Assembly (NCBI RefSeq): GCF_900116615.1
Contig: NZ_FPBF01000008.1
Span: forward strand, 176,098-240,097
Direction of reading: 5' to 3'
DNA from: Algoriphagus locisalis
GTDB lineage: Bacteria > Bacteroidota > Bacteroidia > Cytophagales > Cyclobacteriaceae
DNA length: 64,000 bases
This document shows, piece by piece, positions 33,364 to 42,242 of the stretch. The notes beneath the pieces were generated by a model. The model did not search any database and was not told where the DNA came from. It saw only the letters and a list, made by a program, of their open reading frames with translations. The position numbers were made by a program, and so were the translations under genes. Each line of letters starts with the position of its first letter. Position 1 is the stretch's first letter.

Positions 33364-34509
33364 ATGAAGGGTTTTGCAGATCGAGTAAACAGTGTAGAAG
33401 AGTACTACTTTTCCTCCAAGCTCCGTGAGGTAAACCAGATGATTGCGGATGGAAAACCAATCATAAGTCTTGCTATAGGCAGCCCGGATATGGCTCCTGA
33501 CAAACTTGTAATTGATGCACTGAAAAGCACCGCGGACAACTCACAGTCTCACGGATACCAGAGTTATCAGGGAATTCCACAGCTTCGGGCTTCCATCGCG
33601 AATTTTTATTCAAAAGAATACGGTGTAAACCTGGACCCAAATAAGGAAATCTTACCAATGATGGGTTCGAAGGAAGGAATTATGCATCTCAGCATGACTT
33701 TCTTGAATCCTGGAGATGAGGTTTTGGTACCAAACCCTGGCTATCCAACATATACCTCAGTCACCAATTTGCTGGGAGCGAAGCCTATATTTTATTCCAT
33801 TGACTTAGAAAAAAGTGGCCGTCCGAATCTGGAAGAATTGGAAAATCGTGATCTGAGCAAAGTGAAAATTATGTGGATTAACTATCCACACATGCCTACT
33901 GGTGCACCTGGCAACAAAGCAATTTTGCAGGAGCTGGTGGCATTTGCCAAAAAGCATGAGATCGTTTTACTCCATGACAATCCATACAGTCATATTTTGA
34001 CCAAGGAACCGATTAGTATTTTGTCAATTCCAGAAGCCAAAGAAGTGGCCATGGAATTAAACTCTCTCAGTAAGGCTTTCAATATGCCCGGCTGGAGAGT
34101 TGGGATGCTTGCGGGACGTGAGGACTGGATTACTAAAGTATTGAAGGTGAAAAGCAACATGGATTCCGGGATGTTTTTGGGCATTCAGAAGGGTGCAATT
34201 GCTGCTCTGAACTTAGGAGAAAGCTGGTTTACCGATATTGAAAGCACCTACCAAAGTCGTAGGAAATTGGTTTGGAAACTTGCCGATAAGCTTAACCTTA
34301 CCTATGATACCAAAGCAGCGGGGCTTTTTGTCTGGTGCAAAGTGTCGGATGGAAAGTCAGCGGATCAGCTTGTGGACGAGTTACTTTACGAGAAAAATAT
34401 ATTTATAACTCCGGGAAAAATCTTTGGCTCGGAAGGCGAAGGCTATGTTCGCTTTTCGCTTTGCATGCCCGAGTTTAAGATCTTGGAAGCAATAAACAGG
34501 ATAAAGTAA
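33364..34509 (+). CDS. PLP-dependent aminotransferase (class I/II), aromatic operon
   Basis: A 381-residue fold-type I aminotransferase. PLP-binding features are SKEGIMHLSMTFLNPGDEVLVPNPGYPTYTS, NYPHMPTGA (cofactor-contacting N-Y-P), HDNPYSH (Asp) and the Schiff-base lysine in SLSKAFNMPGWRVGM; a substrate-carboxylate arginine lies near the C-terminus in GYVRFSLCMP. By operon context it should carry out the last step to phenylalanine and tyrosine from phenylpyruvate and hydroxyphenylpyruvate. Sequence alone would also allow methionine or branched-chain aminotransferase activity. Element R2 lies in the 325-bp gap before it. Confidence 0.88.
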   Translation: MKGFADRVNSVEEYYFSSKLREVNQMIADGKPIISLAIGSPDMAPDKLVIDALKSTADNSQSHGYQSYQGIPQLRASIANFYSKEYGVNLDPNKEILPMMGSKEGIMHLSMTFLNPGDEVLVPNPGYPTYTSVTNLLGAKPIFYSIDLEKSGRPNLEELENRDLSKVKIMWINYPHMPTGAPGNKAILQELVAFAKKHEIVLLHDNPYSHILTKEPISILSIPEAKEVAMELNSLSKAFNMPGWRVGMLAGREDWITKVLKVKSNMDSGMFLGIQKGAIAALNLGESWFTDIESTYQSRRKLVWKLADKLNLTYDTKAAGLFVWCKVSDGKSADQLVDELLYEKNIFITPGKIFGSEGEGYVRFSLCMPEFKILEAINRIK

Positions 34510-34556
34510 TTACTATCCAAGGGTACACTATTGGCCTTAATTTCTTTGGTTAATAG

Positions 34557-34597
34557 GCTGGAAGACCGAAGACAGGAGACCGAAGATGCCTCAATAA
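34557..34597. repeat. Heptad-repeat element R3 (one arm)
   Basis: Units AGACCGA, AGACAGG, AGACCGA (34563-34583) plus the element end AGATGCCTCAATAA (34584-34597). The reverse complement aligns with R4 and R5 (TTGAGGC followed by CTTC-type heptads). No opposite arm was seen before tyrA. Confidence 0.65.
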
Positions 34598-34661
34598 TAG
34601 AGATAAGCATATTTGTTAATTATGCCTTTAAAGAAGCTGGAAAAAAAATTAAGAATTAGCT

Positions 34662-35510
34662 ATGAAAAAAATACATATTATCGGATTGGGACTTCTGGGA
34701 GGTTCATTCGGCTTGGCAGCAGCCAAAAAGTTTCCTGACATTTTGATATCAGGATCGGATGCTGACGAGAAGAATCTCCAGGACGCGATTAACCTTGGAA
34801 TCATCCAAGAAGCTAAAGATGCCCCAGATGCAGATACTGATATCGTAATCTTGGCAACTCCTGCTGACACATTAAATGACCTTTTGCTAAAAACGCTAGA
34901 TCAAGTAGGTGAAAACACCTTGGTTTTTGATGTAGGTTCTACGAAAGCTAAACTTTGTGCTTTGGTAGCAGAACACCCTAAGAGAAAGCAATACCTAGCT
35001 GCTCACCCGATTGCAGGAACTGAGTATTCTGGACCAAAAGCAGCTTTTGGGGATTTGCTAGATCGCAAGGTGATGATTATCTGTGAACTGGAACAGACGG
35101 ATCTTGGTCTGAAGGAAAAGGCTTACGAGCTTTTTGATGCGCTGAATCTTAAATTGAGATTTATGGATCCTGAGGAACATGATCGTCACCTGGCATTTGT
35201 ATCTCACCTTTCCCATATTTCTTCCTTTATGCTGGGTAAAACTGTCTTGCAGAAAATGGAAGATGAGAAAAACATCTTTGATATGGCAGGTTCTGGATTT
35301 GCATCTACTGTCCGTCTGGCGAAGTCAAGCCCTGCAATGTGGGCACCGATATTGACAGAAAACAAAGACAATATCTTGACTGCTTTGGATGGTTACATTT
35401 CGAATCTGTCTGCATTTCGCGAAAAGATTGCAGCAAGTGATGGATCTGGACTATCTGATGAAATGACTGAAGTCAATAAGATTCGCGATATTCTGGACTT
35501 GGAAAAATAG
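34662..35510 (+). CDS. tyrA: Prephenate dehydrogenase
   Basis: A 282-residue NAD-dependent enzyme that makes 4-hydroxyphenylpyruvate for tyrosine. The Rossmann domain starts at once with IIGLGLLGGSFGLA (GxGxxG, about 6-12), then SGSDADEK. The catalytic part has AHPIAGTEYSGPKAA with the conserved catalytic His and the helical C-terminus FVSHLSHISSFMLG. There is no chorismate mutase or ACT domain, consistent with a separate mutase on the first gene. It is the last gene of the aromatic set. Confidence 0.92.
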   Translation: MKKIHIIGLGLLGGSFGLAAAKKFPDILISGSDADEKNLQDAINLGIIQEAKDAPDADTDIVILATPADTLNDLLLKTLDQVGENTLVFDVGSTKAKLCALVAEHPKRKQYLAAHPIAGTEYSGPKAAFGDLLDRKVMIICELEQTDLGLKEKAYELFDALNLKLRFMDPEEHDRHLAFVSHLSHISSFMLGKTVLQKMEDEKNIFDMAGSGFASTVRLAKSSPAMWAPILTENKDNILTALDGYISNLSAFREKIAASDGSGLSDEMTEVNKIRDILDLEK

Positions 35511-35663
35511 GTTGATTTCGGGTTTCGGTTTTTTGATCTCGGGTTTAAGGAGCGCCATTTGTAGAGATACAGGTGACGACTTTTTTATTGACAAAACAGA
35601 AAACAAATGAAGATGAACCCATTCATTCTGATAAATCGTTAATTTGTACAAAAGCTCAAAAAA

Positions 35664-35903
35664 ATGGATTTAAAAACAGCCAAACTTGAGGTGATTCAAA
35701 AAATCATGCACATCTCTACAGAATCATTGCTGGAGAAGATCGATAATTTGCTCGAGGAGGAATTAATTGTCGCATACACCTCAGGAGGCTCCCCTTTGAC
35801 CAAACGAGAATATAATCTCCGGTTAGAAAAGGCAGAGAAACAAATTAGTTCAGGAGAGTTTCTGTCTCAAGAGGATTTAGAAAAAGAAATTGAGAATTGG
35901 TAA
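35664..35903 (+). CDS. Putative antitoxin of a RelE/ParE-type pair
   Basis: A 79-residue charged, mainly helical protein with a mixed N-terminal part (AKLEVIQKIMHISTESLLEKIDNLLEEEL) and an acidic, Glu/Lys-rich C-terminus as expected for a toxin-binding tail. I do not see a clear DNA-binding motif, but the pattern is common for Bacteroidota antitoxins encoded before RelE/ParE toxins. It overlaps the following toxin gene by one base. Function is inferred from the pair. Confidence 0.7.
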   Translation: MDLKTAKLEVIQKIMHISTESLLEKIDNLLEEELIVAYTSGGSPLTKREYNLRLEKAEKQISSGEFLSQEDLEKEIENW

Positions 35904-36196
35904 TGCCAGCTCTACGCATCATTTGGTCAAAACAAGCTAAGGAATCTCTAAAGAGCATTTTTGAATACTATAAAGGCAAATCATTACAAGGCGCAAAAAA
36001 TGTAAGATCGGATTTACTTCAAGCCCCCAAAAAGATCCTATTTGCAAGACAATATCAGAAGGACGAAATCAACCCAAAATACTATAGAATTATTGTCAGA
36101 AATTACAAAATTCTCTATTTGGAAGAGGATACCCGTATTTTAATTATTGATATTTTTTCGACTAGTCAATCTCCGGACGTACTGGCCTCGAAGTAA
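35903..36196 (+). CDS. RelE/ParE-family toxin
   Basis: A 97-residue protein starting at ATG 35903 (the A of the antitoxin TAA), family ParE/RelE. The core is IIWSKQAKESLKSIFEYYKGKSLQGA at the N-terminus and the strand-turn-strand KYYRIIVRNYKILYLEEDTRILIIDIF, with the conserved Arg and Tyr residues of the family. RelE members cleave ribosome-bound mRNA and ParE members poison gyrase; the sequence does not tell which. The stop-start overlap TAATG means tight translational coupling with the antitoxin. An intact pair. Confidence 0.85.
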   Translation: MPALRIIWSKQAKESLKSIFEYYKGKSLQGAKNVRSDLLQAPKKILFARQYQKDEINPKYYRIIVRNYKILYLEEDTRILIIDIFSTSQSPDVLASK

Positions 36197-36318
36197 TTAC
36201 CAATTCCTCAGGAAGGAGCTTAACCAAGTAACTATTGATAGCATATACTATCAGTAACTAAAGTAAAACAACTCAATATTCCTTATTTTTATCTTCATTA
36301 AACCAAAACCCATTCCCT

Positions 36319-37290
36319 ATGAAATACTTTTTCAGTCTAGTACTCCTACTGATTTCTATAACTGGATTCTCCCAATCTTCTGATCAGTGGACCGAAGTTG
36401 AAACCACTAACTACCCTCTTCCACGCCATGAAAACTCATTCGTAGAAAACAATGGCAAGTTCTATCTCCTAGGCGGAAGAGGCATCAAGCCTATCGAAGA
36501 ATACGATCCAAAAACTAATACCTGGAAAACACTGGCCATGGCTCCAATAGAGTTTCATCATTTTCAGGCCATTTCCTTCAAAAATGAAATCTATGTGATC
36601 GGAGCTCTCACGGGTGGCTATCCGCACGAAACCCCATTGACACATTTTCTGATTTTCAACCCCAAAACAAATACCTGGAGGGAAGGAGCTGAAATACCAG
36701 AAAATAGACGCAGAGGTTCTGCGGGAGTGCTAACCCGTGGAGACAAAATCTACATGGTTTGCGGAATCGTGGACGGTCATTATGCAGATTTTGTGCCTTG
36801 GTTTGATGAGTATGATACCAAAACTGGAGAATGGACTGTCCTTCCAGATGCTCCGAGACCACGTGATCACTTCGGGGCAGTACTTGTAGAAGACAAAATC
36901 TATGCTGCTGGAGGCAGAACTTCCCATGCAGAAATAGGAAAAGTATTGGATTTGGTGATTCCTGAAGTAGATTTCTTTGATTTCAAAACTAACCAATGGA
37001 ATACTGTAGAAGCAGGATTGCCTACCCCAAGAGGAGGAACTTCCTCCATAGCAAATGGAAAATACTTACTGGTAATGAATGGTGAAAGTACGGTTCAAGA
37101 GGCCTCTCATGCTGAGGTGGAAGTGTTGGATACCAGAACCGGCACCTGGTCAAGATTACCGGATTTGAAACAAGGCCGACATGGCACAGGCGTCATTTAC
37201 TACAAGGGCAAGCTCTATGTAGCAGCAGGAAGTGCAAAGCGTGGTGGTGGTCCTGAATTGAATACCATGGAAGTGTTGGAATGGAAGTAG
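36319..37290 (+). CDS. Exported Kelch-repeat protein
   Basis: A 323-residue protein with a signal peptide (YFFSLVLLLISITGFSQ) and about six Kelch repeats, visible as YLLGGRGIKPIEEYDPKTNTW, YVIGALTGG, YMVCGIVDGHYADFV, YAAGGRTSH and YVAAGSAKRGGGPELNTMEV. The repeats form a beta-propeller, similar to galactose oxidase-like or N-acetylneuraminate epimerase-like proteins, but no catalytic signature was identified. It is probably periplasmic. A single transcription unit. Confidence 0.85.
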   Translation: MKYFFSLVLLLISITGFSQSSDQWTEVETTNYPLPRHENSFVENNGKFYLLGGRGIKPIEEYDPKTNTWKTLAMAPIEFHHFQAISFKNEIYVIGALTGGYPHETPLTHFLIFNPKTNTWREGAEIPENRRRGSAGVLTRGDKIYMVCGIVDGHYADFVPWFDEYDTKTGEWTVLPDAPRPRDHFGAVLVEDKIYAAGGRTSHAEIGKVLDLVIPEVDFFDFKTNQWNTVEAGLPTPRGGTSSIANGKYLLVMNGESTVQEASHAEVEVLDTRTGTWSRLPDLKQGRHGTGVIYYKGKLYVAAGSAKRGGGPELNTMEVLEWK

Positions 37291-37449
37291 GAATTTCTGA
37301 TTTGGGAAATGCGATTTGAAATTTGAAAATAGAAACTTGACCATTGATCATTCCTCTCAGCACTCTTAATTTCTCTTAACAGAAAAAATTATTTTAAAAG
37401 CTGGCTTCGATTTTGAATACCTATCAGCAGAACTAAACCAAACACAAAA

Positions 37450-38151
37450 ATGAAAAATTATTTAACTATCGTATTTGCACTTTTATTTGCAGTACCCGTT
37501 TTTGCGCAGGACAACATGACCGTCCCTTTGATCGAAGTGGAAGGTTTTAGCGAAAAGAAAATAGCCCCAGATGAAGCTTCATTCCAGATTAATCTAGAAG
37601 AAAAGGCTATGAAAGTTAACGATGCAGTCGGGGTGCTAAACAAAAAAACTCAGTTGCTCGCCGATGCCTTGAAAAAAGCTAAAATCAAGGATTATAAGTT
37701 GATTGCAGACAATTACTCCGTGGATGTTAATCGAATTTACAGAAGCGGAACACAACGTGATTCTGGCTATGTGGCTCGCCAAGGACTAAGAATAGTCACA
37801 AACAGCAAGAATGAAGACTTGCAGAAAATCGTCGAGGCTATTCAAAATTCCGGAGACATGAGCTTTAACCTTCACTTTCAAATTTCAGAGGCCACTCAGA
37901 AATCTCTAGAAGATGAATTACTGACAGCTGCCTTGAGAAATGCTGAAAGCAGAGCCCAACTAATTGCACAGACTTTAGGAATTAAATCTATCCGTGTACA
38001 CCGTGTGAATCTGGAGTCTCAGCCAATTAGCTTTGGATATGCAAAAATGGAAATGATGCGTACCAGCGCTGATGCTGCTCCCGCACCACCAATGCTGAAT
38101 CCAGATGAACAAAGCCTGCAGAAAAGGGTATTTGTAAAATATACTTATTAA
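37450..38151 (+). CDS. Exported SIMPL (DUF541) protein
   Basis: A 233-residue protein with a signal peptide (TIVFALLFAVPVFAQ) and a SIMPL/DUF541 domain. Typical elements are VEGFSEKKIAPDEASFQINLEEKA at the N-terminus of the domain, ADALKKAKIKDYKLIADNYSVD, the Tyr-rich GYVARQGLRIVTN and the closing RAQLIAQTLGIKSIRVHRVN. Members of the family are periplasmic and form oligomers; the function is unclear. The C-terminal AAPAPPMLNPDEQSLQKRV is a short tail. Confidence 0.85.
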   Translation: MKNYLTIVFALLFAVPVFAQDNMTVPLIEVEGFSEKKIAPDEASFQINLEEKAMKVNDAVGVLNKKTQLLADALKKAKIKDYKLIADNYSVDVNRIYRSGTQRDSGYVARQGLRIVTNSKNEDLQKIVEAIQNSGDMSFNLHFQISEATQKSLEDELLTAALRNAESRAQLIAQTLGIKSIRVHRVNLESQPISFGYAKMEMMRTSADAAPAPPMLNPDEQSLQKRVFVKYTY

Positions 38152-38229
38152 CTTGAAATCTGCGCAAGCAGATTTTTACGTTACTTTTTTCGAATCACCA
38201 ATTTTATTAACTATCTGAATTTTTAAACT

Positions 38230-38811
38230 ATGAAAGAATCAGACATCAAAATCAAACCTTCTGCTCATGCCAGAATCAAGGCTAAATGTGAGGAAATAGG
38301 CTTCACCATGCCATCCGACCTCTTTGTAGGATCACTTTTGAAAACCTTGGTAGCAAGTAAACCCTGCGGCAACTTCCTCGAATTAGGCACTGGAATTGGC
38401 CTTTCACTTTCCTGGATGGCTGACGGTATGGATGATTGCGGAAGTATCATTTCCATAGACAACGACCCTAAACTGACCGCGATAGTGAGTCAGTTTTTCA
38501 AACTTGACAGCAGAGTGAATATCCTTTGCCAGGATGGATCAGAATGGATAAATAACTATACAGGAGAAAAGTTCGATTTGATTTTTGCTGATGCATGGCC
38601 AGGCAAGTATAGTGAATTGGATAAAGTCCTTGCTTTACTTAAAGTCGGAGGTATTTATGTCATCGATGATATGAATCCTCAGCCAAACTGGCCAGATGGT
38701 CATGCCGAAAAAGCACAAAATCTAATCAGAACCTTAGAAGCCAAGAAGGACTTTAACATGACCAAGATGAATTGGTCCACCGGGATTATTTTGATGAGCA
38801 AAATGAAATAA
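38230..38811 (+). CDS. SAM-dependent O-methyltransferase-like protein
   Basis: A 193-residue class I methyltransferase. The SAM-binding motif I is LELGTGIGLSLSWMADG at about 49-65, motif II is ISIDNDPK, and the acidic DLIFADAWPGKYSELDKVLALLKVGGIYVIDDMN carries the Asp positions of the catechol-O-methyltransferase-like branch. The substrate is unknown. It is probably soluble. It is not in an evident operon. Confidence 0.82.
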   Translation: MKESDIKIKPSAHARIKAKCEEIGFTMPSDLFVGSLLKTLVASKPCGNFLELGTGIGLSLSWMADGMDDCGSIISIDNDPKLTAIVSQFFKLDSRVNILCQDGSEWINNYTGEKFDLIFADAWPGKYSELDKVLALLKVGGIYVIDDMNPQPNWPDGHAEKAQNLIRTLEAKKDFNMTKMNWSTGIILMSKMK

Positions 38812-38835
38812 GCCTCTCTGCCAATTTCCTCTGGG

Positions 38836-39411
38836 CTACAAGACCATCAAGTAGATAAAAAAGGTAATTACACCTATCGCCAAACCCATAATAAACACCG
38901 TATAAGCGTGAGCAAGAAGGGTATATTTTCTATTCAAAACTTTTCCTTGATAATAAAGCGAAATCGCCATTTGCTCCTGCACATCCTTTTTATTAGTCAA
39001 CACACGGTCCAATTCCTCTAAGTATTCCGAAAGCGAAAAATTAGAACTAACTCCAAAAAACATCATACTTGACTTCACTTCTTCTACCTTATAATTTCTT
39101 CTTCCCAATACTTTTGGCCTAGCTGCCTGAACTGCCAAAATGGTAGAAGTAAGGCAAGTGGTAAGTAAAATCAATATAGGAACCAGTGTTATGGTCCCCT
39201 GATAATCTATCTGATTGGAAATAGTGCCATAACCAATAATTGCCACAACTGAGGATATCACCAGCGCATTGATACTGATCACGATATTGGCTTTGTTGTC
39301 CGCAATTTGGAGCAGGTTGCAATTATTCATAAAAGTCACCCTGAAAAAAGTCTGTTGGGCTCTTTCGGTTTTGTCAACCTTACTTTTCTTGGGTTCTAAA
39401 AATTCTTCCAT
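38836..39411 (-). CDS. Orphan PycTM (DUF5706) membrane protein, Pycsar-effector-like
   Basis: About 191 residues from the ATG at 39411; an upstream GTG at 39432 is the alternative. The N-terminus carries the PycTM/DUF5706 signature LLQIADNKANIVISINALVIS, in which helix 1 (about 43-63) contains the conserved A-D-x-K-A. Two more membrane helices follow at about 72-95 and 168-190. In Pycsar antiphage systems, PycTM proteins are the effectors that damage the membrane when a cyclic pyrimidine is made by a neighbouring PycC cyclase. No cyclase or other nucleotide-sensor gene is in the neighbourhood, so this one is unattached. Family assignment is good; defence role is open. Confidence 0.8.
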   Translation of the reverse strand: MEEFLEPKKSKVDKTERAQQTFFRVTFMNNCNLLQIADNKANIVISINALVISSVVAIIGYGTISNQIDYQGTITLVPILILLTTCLTSTILAVQAARPKVLGRRNYKVEEVKSSMMFFGVSSNFSLSEYLEELDRVLTNKKDVQEQMAISLYYQGKVLNRKYTLLAHAYTVFIMGLAIGVITFFIYLMVL

Positions 39412-39583
39412 TTTGACAACTTTTATAAACACTTAAATTACATAATAATTCTTCCCCACACTCTAAGTCTTTGGTAGAGTTTCGATTAGTAATCAATTGT
39501 AATATCGTAACAAAAAGGAAATATAGACTAGCCTCAACCTCAAGGAAAAAGTGCCTATACTTATTCCCTAATACAAGTTAATA

Positions 39584-42112
39584 ATGAACGATTCAAGAAG
39601 AGAATTTTTAAAGAAAGCAGCTTTAGTCACTGGTGGAGCAAGCATCTGGAGCTCCATGCCGATGGCAGTACAACGAGCGATGGCTATTCCAGCTGCTCCG
39701 GGAACAACTTTTTATGATGCAGAGCATGTAGTCATGCTGATGCAGGAAAACAGATCTTTTGATCACTGTTTTGGCACCATGAAAGGTGTGCGCGGATTCA
39801 ATGACCCCAGAGCTATTTCTCTTCCTGACCAAAATCCAGTTTGGCTTCAGCCTGATAAAGAAGGAAATCGCTTTGCCCCTTTTCGCTTTGACATCAAGGA
39901 CACAAATGCTACCTGGATGGGCGGCACGCCTCACTCTTGGGAAAATCAAGTTGATGCCAGAAATGACGGAAAATATAACAATTGGATAGAGGCTAAAAGA
40001 CCTGGTAAAAAACACTATAATATCCCACTGACTATGGGTTTCTATAGTCGTGAAGATTTGCCTTTCTACTATGCACTTGCAGATGCATTCACCGTTTGTG
40101 ATCAACACTTTTGCGCAGCCCTGACTGGAACGACAACAAATAGAAGCTATTTCTGGACTGGAAAAACGCATGGTTCTGAAGGAGATAAAGCCAAAGTCAG
40201 AAATGGCGAACTGACTTACGGCAAAGAAGGGACTTGGAGAACTTTTCCGGAATTGCTGGAGGAAAACGATATCTCATGGAAAGTATATCAAAATGAAATC
40301 AGTCTCACGACTGAACTAGAAGGCGAAGCAGAATCGCTTTTGGCAAATTTCACTGACAATAACCTGGAGTGGTTCTCACAATTCGGAGTACGTTTTCACC
40401 CAGAGCATTACTTGTTCTTACAGAAAAGACAAAAGGCTCTACCTGCTGAAATAACGGAAGTCAAAGTAAAACTGGCCAGCAACCCGACCAATTTAGAGGA
40501 GCTACAAAAAGAATTGAAGGAGAAAGAAGATGGCTTAGCGTATCTGGAAGTTTACCTACAAAAATGGAATGCTGAAGAGTTCGAAAAACTCTCAGACAAA
40601 GCAAAGAGTCTTCATAGAAAGGCTTTCCAAACCAATACAGGAGACCCAGATTATCATCAAACTGAAACCCTTGCTTACCAGGAAAATGGAGAAGACCGTG
40701 AAACTTTGATTCCAAAAGGAGATATTTTTCACCAATTCAGAAAGGATGTCAAAGAGGGTACTTTACCTACTGTAACTTGGCTTGTCGCTCCGCAAAAATT
40801 CTCTGATCATCCAAGCGCACCTTGGTATGGAGCATGGTACGCTTCGGAAGTCATGAACATATTGACTGAAGATCCAGAGGTTTGGAAAAAGACCATCTTC
40901 ATCATCAATTACGATGAGAACGATGGATATTTTGACCATGTCCCTCCTTTCGTACCGCCAAATCCACATACGCCAAATGGAAAAATGTCTGAAGGACTTT
41001 CCAGTGCAGGAGAATTTGTGACTGCAGAAGAAGAATTAAAAGATGGCTTCAAACCAAATGAGGCAAGAACCAGCCCAGTTGGCTTGGGCTATAGAGTTCC
41101 ACTGATCATTGCCTCTCCTTGGTCGCGTGGCGGATGGGTGAATTCTGAAGTTTGTGATATTACTTCTACCATACAGTTTCTGGAAACTTTCCTATCTAAA
41201 AAGACCGGAAAGAAAATCGAAGAAACAAATATCAGTTCTTGGAGAAGAGCAGTCAGTGGGGATTTGACTTCAGCTTTCCGTCCATATAATGATGAGAAAA
41301 TAAAGCATGCTGCCCCTGTCAATCAGGAGGAATTTGTCAAACAGATTTACAACGCGAAGTTTAAAAACGTCCCTACCAATTTTATAAAACTAACAGAGGA
41401 AGAAGCCAGAAAAGAAGCTGCAAACCAAGCAAATTCCTCGGTTTTTGCAGTTCAGGAACAAGGCACCAAGCCTTCGAATGCATTGAAATACGACCTTCAT
41501 GCAGATGGAAAAGTAAGCTCAGATGGAAAGAAATTCATCATCACATTTACTGCTTCTCAGGATTTATTCGAACAAGAGGCTTTAGGCTCTGCATTCAATG
41601 TGTATGCACCTGGCAACTATTTGAATCAAGAAAGCAACCAATTTGAACCTGTAAAAACTTGGGCGTTCGCAGTAAAATCTGGAGACAGTATCACCTACGA
41701 ATGGCCAATCGAAGAATTCGAAAATGGTCTGTATCACCTGAGAGTATATGGCCCAAATGGTTTCTTCAGAGAATTCAAAGGCTCGCCTATTTCTTCTAAA
41801 ATTGAAATTGGTGCAAATCCAGTTTTGAAAAACAAGAAAGTCAGTGACGAGCTTGAGTTAAAATTCAAAAACACTTCTGGATCCACAGTAACTTTGCTCG
41901 CAAAAGATCCTATTTACCTGAAATTAAATACCGAAATCAAGCTCGTTGACGGGGCAGAAAAAACTTTCAAAATAGACACGAAGAAGCACAAAGGCTGGTA
42001 CCAAATTGCACTTTCTGCCAAGGAAGATCCGAAGATGGAAATCACTTATGCAGGAAGACTGGAAACCGGAAAAGACAGCATTTCAGATCCTCAGATGGGG
42101 AAAGCAATTTAG
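39584..42112 (+). CDS. Phosphocholine-specific phospholipase C
   Basis: An 842-residue exported enzyme. It has a twin-arginine-type leader (SRREFLKKAALVTGGASIW). The catalytic part belongs to the phosphoesterase family of PlcH/PlcN: VVMLMQENRSFDHCFG (nucleophile region), TGTTTNRSYFWTGKTHG, FIINYDENDGYFDHVPPFVPP and IIASPWSRGG. The C-terminal part (about 620-842) has beta-sandwich repeats typical of phosphocholine-specific members. The enzyme would release phosphocholine from phosphatidylcholine or sphingomyelin and thus mobilise phosphate. Between about 300 and 345 is a charged, coiled segment (VKLASNPTNLEELQKELKEKEDGLAY). It is divergent from the PycTM gene. Confidence 0.92.
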   Translation: MNDSRREFLKKAALVTGGASIWSSMPMAVQRAMAIPAAPGTTFYDAEHVVMLMQENRSFDHCFGTMKGVRGFNDPRAISLPDQNPVWLQPDKEGNRFAPFRFDIKDTNATWMGGTPHSWENQVDARNDGKYNNWIEAKRPGKKHYNIPLTMGFYSREDLPFYYALADAFTVCDQHFCAALTGTTTNRSYFWTGKTHGSEGDKAKVRNGELTYGKEGTWRTFPELLEENDISWKVYQNEISLTTELEGEAESLLANFTDNNLEWFSQFGVRFHPEHYLFLQKRQKALPAEITEVKVKLASNPTNLEELQKELKEKEDGLAYLEVYLQKWNAEEFEKLSDKAKSLHRKAFQTNTGDPDYHQTETLAYQENGEDRETLIPKGDIFHQFRKDVKEGTLPTVTWLVAPQKFSDHPSAPWYGAWYASEVMNILTEDPEVWKKTIFIINYDENDGYFDHVPPFVPPNPHTPNGKMSEGLSSAGEFVTAEEELKDGFKPNEARTSPVGLGYRVPLIIASPWSRGGWVNSEVCDITSTIQFLETFLSKKTGKKIEETNISSWRRAVSGDLTSAFRPYNDEKIKHAAPVNQEEFVKQIYNAKFKNVPTNFIKLTEEEARKEAANQANSSVFAVQEQGTKPSNALKYDLHADGKVSSDGKKFIITFTASQDLFEQEALGSAFNVYAPGNYLNQESNQFEPVKTWAFAVKSGDSITYEWPIEEFENGLYHLRVYGPNGFFREFKGSPISSKIEIGANPVLKNKKVSDELELKFKNTSGSTVTLLAKDPIYLKLNTEIKLVDGAEKTFKIDTKKHKGWYQIALSAKEDPKMEITYAGRLETGKDSISDPQMGKAI

Positions 42113-42122
42113 GCTTCACGTC

Positions 42123-42242
42123 TTAACTACATTGACCTAAGAGCATAAAGATTATTACAAAAACCAAGACTGTTCCTAGGCAACCTCCACCTAGTTTATA
42201 TGCTCCGTAGCCTGCGATTAGTCCTTTGAAAAGATTGTTCAT
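42123..42242 (-). CDS. 39-residue membrane protein
   Basis: ATG at 42242, TAA at 42123-42125. The product starts MNNLFKGLIAGYGAYKLGGG, then has a hydrophobic stretch (about 22-35, CLGTVLVFVIIFML) and ends LLGQCS. The beginning NLFKG-GYGA-KLGGG, glycine-rich before one membrane helix, resembles small conserved proteins I have seen in Bacteroidota, but I cannot name a family. The codon pattern and compact length look real. It lies alone between two larger genes and is missed by length filters. Confidence 0.6.
   Translation of the reverse strand: MNNLFKGLIAGYGAYKLGGGCLGTVLVFVIIFMLLGQCS

Noticed and set aside
38836..42112. A complete Pycsar or CBASS operon
   Set aside because: Only the PycTM-like protein is present. 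The neighbours are a methyltransferase and a phospholipase C, which do not make a nucleotide signal.
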